Origin: Granulicella tundricola MP5ACTX9
GTDB taxonomy: Bacteria > Acidobacteriota > Terriglobia > Terriglobales > Acidobacteriaceae
Assembly: GCF_000178975.2 (NCBI RefSeq)
Contig: NC_015057.1
Coordinates: 372,001 to 436,000 of the forward strand
Length of the DNA stretch: 64,000 bases
Reading direction: 5' to 3'
The translations under genes and the position numbers were made by a program. The notes under the pieces were generated by a model. That model was given only the letters and a program-made list of their open reading frames with translations. It was not told where the DNA came from and searched no databases. Every line of letters begins with the position of its first letter. Position 1 is the first letter of the stretch. Below are positions 28,301-35,849 of the stretch, piece by piece.

Positions 28301-29115
28301 CCAGTACGGCCTATATGACGGACGCCGGTTACTCCAACTACAACGGCTTGCAGGTAGATTTCCGCCAAGCAAACTGGCATGGTCTGCAAGGCGACGTTAA
28401 CTACACCTACAGCAAGACGCTGGGCTTCGGAACCAACAATAACGACTACTTAGCCACTGCGGACAACTTCTACACCTTGCGAAACCTGGGCAAGTCGTAT
28501 GTCCCGCAGTCCTTCGATCTTCGCAACGTAGGCCATGCTTACGGAACCTACGATCTACCCTTCGGCAAGAACCGCGCGTTCCTCAATAACAGCACGCTGC
28601 TCAACGAGATCGCGGGCGGCTTCACGCTCGGCACTGTTGTCACCTATTCGTCGGGTGCGCCATTCTTGCTCACCGGTGGATACGACACCTTCAACCAAAA
28701 TGACGGCGGCGTCACGCTCAAAGGCGTCACCGCGAACGATCTTCAGAGTGCCGTAGGGATTCACCATATCGCGGGGCACACTACGGCGCTCGCTCTGGAT
28801 CCCAAGTACTTCACCGGCGGTGCAGCCGGTGGAACGGCTAACACTGCGCTGGTTGCACCGAACACCACTGCTGGAACCATCGGCAGTGTCGTCTGGCTGC
28901 ATGGACCAAACCAGTTCACCCAGAACATGGCTTTGAGCAAGCTGATTCCCATCAAGGAGCGTTATGCACTTAGCCTACAGGGAGAGTTCATCAACGTTTG
29001 GAATCACCCAACCTGGGGTACGCCCTCTGGATCGCTTCAGTCGACGACATTTGGGACCTCGAGCATCGTAACTGGGGCACGCCAGGTTGAACTCCGCGGC
29101 AACATCACCTTCTAA
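25309..29115 (+). CDS. TonB-dependent receptor, Oar-like
   Basis: 1268-aa outer-membrane receptor. It has a signal peptide (~1-30, ending ALLAQSG), an Ig-like carboxypeptidase-regulatory domain (~32-115, TVIITVQDPQGAVIPG), a plug with LPISGRSISGLTQLAAGF, and a long beta-barrel ending in the aromatic residue typical of outer-membrane proteins (RGNITF). The ATG at 25309 has GGAGGA six bases upstream; the in-frame start at 25234 has neither site nor signal. It sits downstream of operator 9 and next to the GntR regulator, within the hydroxyproline island, so its likely cargo is glycopeptide or arabino-oligosaccharide (inference). A strong terminator follows. Confidence 0.92.
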   Translation: MKPSIVRLVCHTSLSAAALAVVPAALLAQSGNQGTVIITVQDPQGAVIPGTSLELVERSSNSVRKAVSDGKGLYTFINLNIGSYRLSLSHDGYQTKVYDDVLVQSSTVTPLTVSLPVGAVSETVNVTSEATAVLQTSSTEIGTVINTTDIENLPISGRSISGLTQLAAGFNGTYNGLPEGTQGTNIDGAIANNGRTKYQGTISTMISPRIESFEQVSVVTDGLSLGNGFGTATTQLNYVTRRGSNQFHGRAYYDFRNSGLNANSWANNATVNSAGVWAPVRRPKLIEHDFGGSVGGPIFRDKLFFFATFAEFRQPGNLTASNNIFANSAVQGNFTYTGTDKANHTVNVFQLAQANNPANPGTINPGVSTLIQNAIASTNGQGLAYGTDPTIIQTSFNVPGAQLQYYPVARLDYNATDKLRMYASFIMSQSNPVGSYPAPFLGAAYASQNGNNFSRSFNVNSGLDYIVNPHLINQFKFGFLYNVQQFAASAAPNWLTVPPVVFNMTGDTNNRMSGINYSLPTGYEYPVFSLSDSLSLQKGAHNYNFGFQGYREQDHYYNAPQGFPYTYFGIASGDPIVNAFGIGTALPAASSTNQSEAEQLYAVLTGRISSVSGNNGYSQSTGAYGPHSFNLDEVALATGVWFQDSWKVLPTLTLNYGLRWDFTVDPHDVKAAYHNALIDSIYGPTAQGNLFQPGTLAGNQNPGFSLNPRPFHGFDKTPQPQVALNWNPKPNDGGFLAKLLGNGATAIRASFGLRDFTEPYQFYWDASSAQGLLYNQSFSLTANTSGATGTFTPGSLAYGQALPPYAVSPTSFPSTAPLANFTFIGGGKNVEGIKANIREPYSESWSLGIQRAINRTSVLEVRYNGNRSVHDWTALNYNEVNIVENGFTTEFQNAQKNLAANGGKSFADTGLIHTPILDAAFANTPTNFTATQFINYLNNGQAGTFATQLAGNGQSTPAYFCALVGSKFAPCATNAKFTGAGAGYPINFFQANPYAAGSSTAYMTDAGYSNYNGLQVDFRQANWHGLQGDVNYTYSKTLGFGTNNNDYLATADNFYTLRNLGKSYVPQSFDLRNVGHAYGTYDLPFGKNRAFLNNSTLLNEIAGGFTLGTVVTYSSGAPFLLTGGYDTFNQNDGGVTLKGVTANDLQSAVGIHHIAGHTTALALDPKYFTGGAAGGTANTALVAPNTTAGTIGSVVWLHGPNQFTQNMALSKLIPIKERYALSLQGEFINVWNHPTWGTPSGSLQSTTFGTSSIVTGARQVELRGNITF

Positions 29116-29134
29116 CCCTTTCAGTTTTCTGAGC

Positions 29135-29167
29135 GGATGCGGCGAGGAATCGCCGCATCCATTTTTT
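29135..29167 (+). terminator. Rho-independent terminator after the TonB receptor
   Basis: A perfect 11-bp stem GGATGCGGCGA / TCGCCGCATCC (29135-29145, 29150-29160) with loop GGAA, followed by six T's. Confidence 0.92.
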
Positions 29168-29200
29168 GGCTCGGGACTCATCTTGACCACCAAGACACAA

Positions 29201-29262
29201 CGTAAGACGATACTATCGCTGAACCATGTCTGCGGCTCGGCCAGCGATAGTATCATCTTGCG
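29201..29262. repeat. Long inverted repeat between convergent genes
   Basis: Two 21-bp arms (29201-29221 and 29242-29262) that match as inverted repeats at 19 of 21 positions, separated by 20 bp. The arms contain GATACTATCGCTG and CAGCGATAGTATC. It lies between the receptor's terminator and the stop of the minus-strand gene ending at 29277. Without a T-run it is not a normal terminator. It could be a bidirectional terminator, a REP-like element or a processing stem. Confidence 0.75.
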
Positions 29263-29276
29263 CGAGAACGCGGGAG

Positions 29277-31625
29277 CTAACTTAGCTGCGCCACAACCTC
29301 AAACCGCCGTTGTCCATTAGGAGAGATCACAACCGCATCGTTGTGTGGCCCGGCAAACGGCATGGCCGTGCCATTCACTGTCGCGTCCTTTAGCGTCTTG
29401 CCTGTACCTGGCCGGAAGCTCACACTTAACTCCTTCGGCAGATCACCCTTCGCAGGTAGCGTGATGATTGCAGCCAGCGCATCGCCACGTGTCTCCAGCC
29501 TGTAGTCGACACGCCCCCAGCGAGTCGGCGCACCCACAATCCCAATCGGCTTACCCGTAGCCACCCAGTCCCGCGGCAGAGCTCGCCCAAAATGCAGGTG
29601 TTCCTCATCCGAGTCCTCGAACACCATCATCCACCGCACCAGGAGCGGGATCGTCTGCTGCGCTGGGATGCAGAACAGCGCGCCACCGCCAGTAATACCG
29701 GACACCTCGCCCGCCGTCCAGCTCCCGCGCGAGTGATCGTGATACCGGTGTGCATATAGGAAGAGTATGTACTCCTCAATGCGATTTAAGCGCAGCAGCA
29801 TCGCCGCATAACCATACGAGACAAAGCCCAGGATTGCTCGCCCATTAGGATTCGCACGTCCTACATTCGCCACAACGCCAACCGTTGTAGCGCCGTAAGC
29901 GCGCATGCAGTCGATGACGATATTGGCTTGCTCTGCCGGCAGCACATCAGGCTGTAACAACTCCGCGTAGCAGCGATGCGTCCAGCCCTGCTCGCTCGGA
30001 TGCTCGGTCTCGATCGACTCACGAAACGTCAGCTTCACGCCCGGCATCGGGCCAATGTAAGCCGGCTTCATGTCGCGCCGGATGTTGGCTTCGATGCTCT
30101 TCGTTAGTGTGTCCTGAAGCTGCTGGCTGCGCCTCATCCATTCGGCCGCCGTCGGTTCGGCGCCGCTCAACTTCAGCTTGCGCCAGGTCCCTGCGATATC
30201 CCGCCATCCCCGCACCGTAAACGCGCTGTTGGAAAAATAAGGCTTCCACCAGACGGAAGGATCGGGCATCAGGCATGAGTCAGACTCACACCAGCCATGC
30301 AACAGTCCGTAGCCAGGATCGCTTGTAGGCAGCTTGAGAGCTTCATCCTGCAACTCTGCAAGCAGTGTGGCCGTGGCTTCGATCTTTTCGCGATGCTTGA
30401 GCAGCAGCGACCTGTCACCGGTCAACTGGTAGTAACGCGAGATGAGAAACAGCGTCAGCCCAAACTGCGCCGTCTCCGCTCCACGCATGTTCACCATGCC
30501 CTTGCTGTTGGTGAAGTCTGAGAAGTAGTTATCGAAGATATCGTGTGCAACCTGGAAGCGCCCGCACTCCAGGTTGGCATACAGCGCCATGGTGAAGATA
30601 TCCTGGAAGCCGTCATACTCCGGCCCGTAGTAGTCGCGGTCCACCGCTCCATACTTCGGATAGACACCACCCGGCCGCACGATCTGTTCCTTCACGAAAG
30701 CATAGCGAACCATGTCGCTCCAACTCGTATCCGGTAACGTCATGGGAGTCACGTCATGCGTCTGCCGCTCCCAGTACTCAGCAAACTCCAGCATCCCGGC
30801 ATAGAACTCCTCGGGCTTCGGATCCTGTTGCCGCCGTGTATACGCAGGATAGCTATAGCCATACTCCACCTTGCTGATCGCACCATTCTGAATGTGCGCC
30901 GTACGATGCCACGTCTGTACGATAAAGCGGTCCTTCGCCAATACGTCGCCAAACACGACGATCTCGTAATGCGAGCCATCGTCTCCCGGGAGCACCTTGC
31001 GCACCGCAGGCATCCATCCGCCAATCAAGCCCTCATGCCGCTTGTTCGCACGGTCCTGGGTCAGTTCTTTGAAGTACTGCACCGGATGATAGGTCCGGGT
31101 GTTGCCGCTCGGATAAACCGGCATGGTGTCGCTGCATTCACGCGTACCCACGATCGTGTTCCACACAGGCCGAGCATTCGGCCCATCGCGGTGCATCGAG
31201 TTCATCGGCGGCGCGGCCCTGCGAACCTCATCCTCATTCGGATCGCCATGCGCCAGCAGCTTGTCTGCCAGAAGATCCTGCCCCGCCATCCCAATGTCCT
31301 TGATGTCGAGCCCCAGATGCTGCGGCCCGTCGTCAGCAAACGTAGCCTCCGCCGTCTTCGGCAGCACTCGCGCGACGCCTTTCGATGAGACGAATGTGAT
31401 CACGCCATCGCGCGTTCGCAGATCCTCATAGACTGTCCAGCTCTCATCCCCACGAGCGAATGTACAGAGCTTCGTGTGCCCGTCTACCGACGCGTCCATC
31501 GCAGCCATTGCGCCGATCAAAGCCGATTCACATGAGACCGTCTTCGGCGCTTCAGCTACTGCAGCCAACGAACCCAATGCAGCCGTGCTGGCCGCTGCAC
31601 ACTTCAAAAAATTACGCCTGTCCAT
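29277..31625 (-). CDS. Tat-exported protein, probable (alpha/alpha)6-barrel glycoside hydrolase, family not recognised
   Basis: 782-aa protein with a twin-arginine signal (MDRRNFLKCAAASTAALGS). An N-terminal beta region (~30-320) is followed by a helical region typical of (alpha/alpha)6 glycosidases (segments such as DGFQDIFTMALYANLECGRF, LFLISRYYQLTGDRSLL, YGLLHGWCESDSC) and C-terminal beta strands (~690-782). No characterised family could be assigned; arabinofuranosidase- or glucuronidase-like activity is conceivable. The ATG at 31625 is chosen for the intact Tat signal; an ATG at 31637 is possible. It follows the DUF885 gene on the same strand with a 22-bp gap, so the pair is probably transcribed from the operator-bearing region at 33430-33626. 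Confidence 0.72.
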   Translation of the reverse strand: MDRRNFLKCAAASTAALGSLAAVAEAPKTVSCESALIGAMAAMDASVDGHTKLCTFARGDESWTVYEDLRTRDGVITFVSSKGVARVLPKTAEATFADDGPQHLGLDIKDIGMAGQDLLADKLLAHGDPNEDEVRRAAPPMNSMHRDGPNARPVWNTIVGTRECSDTMPVYPSGNTRTYHPVQYFKELTQDRANKRHEGLIGGWMPAVRKVLPGDDGSHYEIVVFGDVLAKDRFIVQTWHRTAHIQNGAISKVEYGYSYPAYTRRQQDPKPEEFYAGMLEFAEYWERQTHDVTPMTLPDTSWSDMVRYAFVKEQIVRPGGVYPKYGAVDRDYYGPEYDGFQDIFTMALYANLECGRFQVAHDIFDNYFSDFTNSKGMVNMRGAETAQFGLTLFLISRYYQLTGDRSLLLKHREKIEATATLLAELQDEALKLPTSDPGYGLLHGWCESDSCLMPDPSVWWKPYFSNSAFTVRGWRDIAGTWRKLKLSGAEPTAAEWMRRSQQLQDTLTKSIEANIRRDMKPAYIGPMPGVKLTFRESIETEHPSEQGWTHRCYAELLQPDVLPAEQANIVIDCMRAYGATTVGVVANVGRANPNGRAILGFVSYGYAAMLLRLNRIEEYILFLYAHRYHDHSRGSWTAGEVSGITGGGALFCIPAQQTIPLLVRWMMVFEDSDEEHLHFGRALPRDWVATGKPIGIVGAPTRWGRVDYRLETRGDALAAIITLPAKGDLPKELSVSFRPGTGKTLKDATVNGTAMPFAGPHNDAVVISPNGQRRFEVVAQLS

Positions 31626-31647
31626 AAATCCTCGCATGGTCCTCGGT

Positions 31648-33429
31648 TTAGGGATGAGTCGGATGGTCCCCGTAAAACTTCCAGCTAGTCGTAAAGTCGC
31701 TTGACAGCTTCTGCCGTTCGATATCGGCGCGCAGCATCTCAATCGGCATCGGACCTTCATGCAGAATCGCATCGTGGAACTCACGGTTCGTCATCTTCTT
31801 CGAGTCCACAAGCTCCTTATGCATCGCGCGGAACTGCAGCCCGCCCATCAGGTAGGCGCACTGATACAGCGGGCCCACTGAACCATCGAACGACCGCCGT
31901 ACCTCGGCCAATGCATTCTCTGATTCAAAGCCCACGTTATCAATCAGGAACTGAACACACTGCTGCGGCGTCCACTTGCCCAGATGAAAGTTCATCGTAA
32001 AGATCACCCTGGCAGAGCGGTGCATCCGCCAAACCAACGCACCCACCCGATCTTCCGGAGTCTTATTGAAGTTCATCTCGTAGAACAGCATCTCCCACCA
32101 CAGTGAGTTACCCTCATGCCAGAACGGCGTAGAGAAAGGCCGTCTATAGGTATGGTAACGAGCCGACATATAGAACTGCAGGAAGTGCCCCGGGATCATC
32201 TCGTGAAACGCAGTCGCATGAGCAAACGGAATGTTATTCCCACGCATGCTCATCTCCCGCTGCTCATACGTCATCGTGTCCGTAGGATAGGAGACACTGA
32301 TCTCGTTGCCGCCCGTAAAGAACGGATTGACCAGCTGCCGCTCCGGCGTCATCATGACCATCCGCCATGTCTCATCGGCAAGCGGCGGCACGGTCACCAA
32401 GTCGTTCTTCTTTACAAAGTCGCTGCCTTCGACCACCAGTTTCCGGATCAGCTCCGGCTGCTCGCCCGGCGGCACATGCATCTGCTTTACCTTCTCTACC
32501 GCCGCATGCCAGTCATCGCCAAAGCCCATCTCATGCGAGTTCTTCAGCATCTCCTTCATGCACCAGTCATACTCGGTCTGGGCAATCGCGATCAGCTCCT
32601 CCGGCGTATACGGAATCATGTCGTCGCTCAGTTCGTTCAGCAGAGCCTCACGCCCGACTGGATCGCCGATGATCGTCGTCTTATCATCCGCCGAGACCCC
32701 GACCAGCTTCTCCTTCAGAAAAGCCGTGTAGCTCGTCAGAGCCTTATCCGCATCCTTATAAGGCTCCGCGACCCACCAGGTAAACGTAGGATCGTACCCG
32801 TCATACTGCCCATACCAATCCTTAAGCGCCGCACTGAGCTGCCGAGTCGCCTGAACCGCCCGATTAGCCACCACCGGACTGATCTTCGGCTTCTCTGTAC
32901 CCTCAGCCGCCGACGCCCCCCTATGCCCCGACGTAGGATCGAGAGCCTTCTGCGCCGCCTTCATCTCCTTCACCATCACACTCAGCATGGCCGCGGCCTT
33001 CTCGCCGTCCGGCTGCTTCATCAAGCGCTTCTGTTCCGTCAGCTCCACGATCGTCTTCGCGAACGGCAGCAGCGGCTGCATCTCAGCCGTCTGCGTCTTC
33101 TGAATCTCAAGCTGGTGCAGATCAGCCGTGAGCCGATTCTTCATCAGTAGATAGTCCACACGGTCGTCTTCGCACAACCCTTCGAAGTTGATCCCTGCAA
33201 GCATCGCCAGTTCATCGTGATAGAACTTCTCGAAGCGCTCAAATCGCGCCGGCGCAACGTTCACCGAATATGTCCGCATCAGCGACATTCGATCCGCCGA
33301 GAACTGCTCGATCACAGTCGGCATCGTAGCCGCGGCCGGTGCCACCTTTGGCGCCGAAGCCCCAAACGCAGCTGCAGCCGTTATCGTCCATCCCAGAAGG
33401 GCAAAGCCTAGTCGCGTTCCAGTTCGCAT
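31648..33429 (-). CDS. Exported DUF885 family metallopeptidase
   Basis: 593-aa protein with a signal peptide (RTGTRLGFALLGWTITAAAAFG). The DUF885 metal motif HEMIPGH begins at His409, and the second conserved segment FWHEGNSLWWEM lies about 25 residues on. Only distant similarity to the DUF885 protein at 2118-3794, so the two are probably paralogues with different specificity. The ATG at 33429 fits the signal peptide; the longer frame starting at 33501 would add 24 residues of non-signal sequence. Upstream, in the 197-bp divergent region shared with the GH31 gene, lies operator 10. Confidence 0.85.
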   Translation of the reverse strand: MRTGTRLGFALLGWTITAAAAFGASAPKVAPAAATMPTVIEQFSADRMSLMRTYSVNVAPARFERFEKFYHDELAMLAGINFEGLCEDDRVDYLLMKNRLTADLHQLEIQKTQTAEMQPLLPFAKTIVELTEQKRLMKQPDGEKAAAMLSVMVKEMKAAQKALDPTSGHRGASAAEGTEKPKISPVVANRAVQATRQLSAALKDWYGQYDGYDPTFTWWVAEPYKDADKALTSYTAFLKEKLVGVSADDKTTIIGDPVGREALLNELSDDMIPYTPEELIAIAQTEYDWCMKEMLKNSHEMGFGDDWHAAVEKVKQMHVPPGEQPELIRKLVVEGSDFVKKNDLVTVPPLADETWRMVMMTPERQLVNPFFTGGNEISVSYPTDTMTYEQREMSMRGNNIPFAHATAFHEMIPGHFLQFYMSARYHTYRRPFSTPFWHEGNSLWWEMLFYEMNFNKTPEDRVGALVWRMHRSARVIFTMNFHLGKWTPQQCVQFLIDNVGFESENALAEVRRSFDGSVGPLYQCAYLMGGLQFRAMHKELVDSKKMTNREFHDAILHEGPMPIEMLRADIERQKLSSDFTTSWKFYGDHPTHP

Positions 33430-33546
33430 TTTGTAATCTCGCTCGTTCAGATAGGTGGGGGAGTAGGGAAGACGCAAAGCCTCGTTTTCGCTTCCACTCA
33501 ATTGCTGTTCGGTGTAGAAAAAGTTATACAGGCTGAATCTTTAGTT

Positions 33547-33564
33547 GTATACAAAGAAGTATTT
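33547..33564. promoter_or_regulatory. Operator site 10 (GTATAC-N6-GTATTT), divergent DUF885/GH31 promoters
   Basis: GTATAC at 33547-33552 and GTATTT at 33559-33564, nearly the same as site 7. It stands 118 bp from the DUF885 start and 63 bp from the GH31 start and could serve both. GTTATAC at 33520-33526 may be an extra half-site. Confidence 0.6.
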
Positions 33565-33626
33565 GTTTACTCTCGCATCAGCCTCATCTCACTGAACAAG
33601 CCGCTCTGTAAGGAGACTCCTCCGCA

Positions 33627-35849
33627 ATGTCCAACGATCTTTCCCGCAGAGCAGCCATCGCCCGTATCGGCACCGCCTCCGCAGCTCTTCTGCTCACCCG
33701 CCGCTTCGCCGCAGCGGAGTTGTTCTCTGCTCTATCCGAAAAAATTCCCAGCGCCCCCGTTGGCATGGACCTCACCATCACCGCCGTCACTCCGCACACA
33801 CTCCGCATCAACATCGCCGCGGTCGATGAATCCCTGGACCGCTACTACGAAGACGGAGCCCTCGCCCCCCGCAACTTCGGCGCACCCCTCGCGACCCTCC
33901 GCACCGACTCGGTCGGCCAGGAAATCCCCTTCGGGGACTACAGGCTCACCATCGCCACTAAGCCCTTACGCATCACCGCCACCAATGCCGCGGGCAAGCA
34001 GATTCAGGAACTTACCTTCCGCCCCGACCTCAACCAGATCGGCTTCCTCTACAACGACGCACCCATCTACGGCATGGGCACAGGCGTCCATCCCATGGAT
34101 CGCCGCGGCGGCAAGGACATGATGCGCAACGGCTCCGGGGATAACCTCCGCATCTTCGGCGCGCGCAACCCCATCCCCTGGCTCATGGGCAAAGGCTTCG
34201 GCCTCTTCTTCCACGAGCCCGGGGGCCAGTTCGACCTTTCCGGCGACACCGGCTTCTTCAAGCCCAGCGACGTCGCCCGCGGCCAGGACCTCTTCCTCGT
34301 CCTCGCCGAAACCCCCGCCGAACTCCTCCGCCAGTACGCCGAGATCACCGGCTACCCGCATCTCCCCGCCAGGTGGACCTTCGGATTCCAGCAGTCCCAC
34401 CGCACCATCGATACCCGCGCCCAGATCATCGACGAAGCCAAAACCTTCCGCGAAAAGAAGCTCCCCTGCGACACCGTCATCTATCTAGGAACCGGCTTCT
34501 GCCCCTCCGGCTGGAACACTGGCCACGGCTCCTTCGTCTTCAACCAGGCCCTCTTCCCTGATCCCGCTCAGGTCATCAAAGAGTTCCATGACCTCCACAT
34601 GAACGTCGTTCTCCACGTAGTCAATCCACCGGAAAACCTGCACGGCCACGTCACGGACACCGGCACTGCGGCCAGCTTCCCCGCCAATGCCGCCAACTAC
34701 TGGAAGCAACACGTTCCCTTTATCGAAGAGGGCGTAGACGGTTGGTGGCCGGATGAAGGCGATGTCCTCCCGCAGGCCTCGCGCCTCGTCCGCAACCGCA
34801 TGTACTGGGAGGGCGGCCGCATGACGCGCCCTGACCGCCGCCCTTTCGCACTCCATCGCAACTGCTACGCGGGCATCCAGCGCTGGGGCTGGCTATGGTC
34901 CGGCGACACCTTCTCCACCTGGAAGACGCTTGAAACCCAGATCATGATCGGCATCGGCTGCGGACTCAGCGGCGTCCCGTACTGGGGCACCGACATCGGA
35001 GGCTTCGTCCCCACCAAGGAGTTCACCGCCGAGCTCTTCGTCCGCTGGTTCCAGTTTGGAGCCTTCTGCCCATCCTTCCGCTGCCACGGCCGCACCTGGC
35101 AGCTTCGCCGCCCATGGGGCTGGGACACTGGCACGTATGGCGCATCGGAGATGGGCACCAACGCGGAAGCCTTCCTGCCCAAAGGTGACGAGCTCCATAA
35201 CAAGGCCGTCGAACCCATCTGCCGCGCCTTCCTCAACACCCGTTACCAGCTGATGCCGTACCTTTACTCCGCCGCATACGAGACCCACACCACCGGTCTG
35301 CCGCTCATCCGCAGCCTTGGCCTCGCCTTCCCGAACGACGCGCAATCATGGTCGACGGTAGACGCCTACCTCTACGGCCCAAGCCTCTTGGTCGCGCCAG
35401 TATTTGAGCGAGGCGCAACCTCCCGCAAGGTCTATCTCCCCGCCGGCCCTTGGTATGACTACTGGACCGGCAAGCGCACGGAAGGCGGCACCACCATCAC
35501 GGTCGCAACGCCCCTTGAGTCCATGCCGCTCTTCGTGCGCGCCGGAGCCATCCTGCCCACTGGCCCCATCAAGCAGTACACCGCAGAGCCCTCAACTGAG
35601 CCCACGCACCTCACCATCTACCCGGGAGCCGACGGACGCTTTACCCTCTACGACGACGACGGTCTCACCTTCGAGTACGAGAAGGGCAGGTCAACCAAGG
35701 TCGAACTCACTTGGACCGAATCCACTCGCACCCTGCAACTCACCGCCGACAACATAGACTTCCAGCACTACGGCTTCATCGTCTCGCTTGTAGGAGGTGA
35801 GAAGAAAACCGTCGCCGCCCACAGGGGAACACAAACAATCAATCTATAA
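33627..35849 (+). CDS. Tat-exported glycoside hydrolase family 31
   Basis: 740-aa alpha-glycosidase (alpha-glucosidase/alpha-xylosidase/alpha-galactosidase family). A Tat-type signal (SRRAAIARIGTASAALLLTRR) is followed by the N-terminal GH31 beta-sandwich with YGMGTG, the (beta/alpha)8 barrel, and C-terminal beta domains. The nucleophile is Asp376 in DGWWPDEGD and the acid/base Asp427 in WSGDTFSTW. Specificity cannot be read directly. Because the operator region is shared with the hydroxyproline island, an alpha-galactosidase acting on Ser-linked galactose of extensins, or an alpha-xylosidase, are both possible (inference). Last gene of the island. Confidence 0.9.
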   Translation: MSNDLSRRAAIARIGTASAALLLTRRFAAAELFSALSEKIPSAPVGMDLTITAVTPHTLRINIAAVDESLDRYYEDGALAPRNFGAPLATLRTDSVGQEIPFGDYRLTIATKPLRITATNAAGKQIQELTFRPDLNQIGFLYNDAPIYGMGTGVHPMDRRGGKDMMRNGSGDNLRIFGARNPIPWLMGKGFGLFFHEPGGQFDLSGDTGFFKPSDVARGQDLFLVLAETPAELLRQYAEITGYPHLPARWTFGFQQSHRTIDTRAQIIDEAKTFREKKLPCDTVIYLGTGFCPSGWNTGHGSFVFNQALFPDPAQVIKEFHDLHMNVVLHVVNPPENLHGHVTDTGTAASFPANAANYWKQHVPFIEEGVDGWWPDEGDVLPQASRLVRNRMYWEGGRMTRPDRRPFALHRNCYAGIQRWGWLWSGDTFSTWKTLETQIMIGIGCGLSGVPYWGTDIGGFVPTKEFTAELFVRWFQFGAFCPSFRCHGRTWQLRRPWGWDTGTYGASEMGTNAEAFLPKGDELHNKAVEPICRAFLNTRYQLMPYLYSAAYETHTTGLPLIRSLGLAFPNDAQSWSTVDAYLYGPSLLVAPVFERGATSRKVYLPAGPWYDYWTGKRTEGGTTITVATPLESMPLFVRAGAILPTGPIKQYTAEPSTEPTHLTIYPGADGRFTLYDDDGLTFEYEKGRSTKVELTWTESTRTLQLTADNIDFQHYGFIVSLVGGEKKTVAAHRGTQTINL

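Noticed and set aside
32116..33150. Long plus-strand open frame (344 codons) opposite the DUF885 gene
   Set aside because: Arg/His/Leu-rich antisense frame of a well supported gene; no family, no ribosome-binding site.
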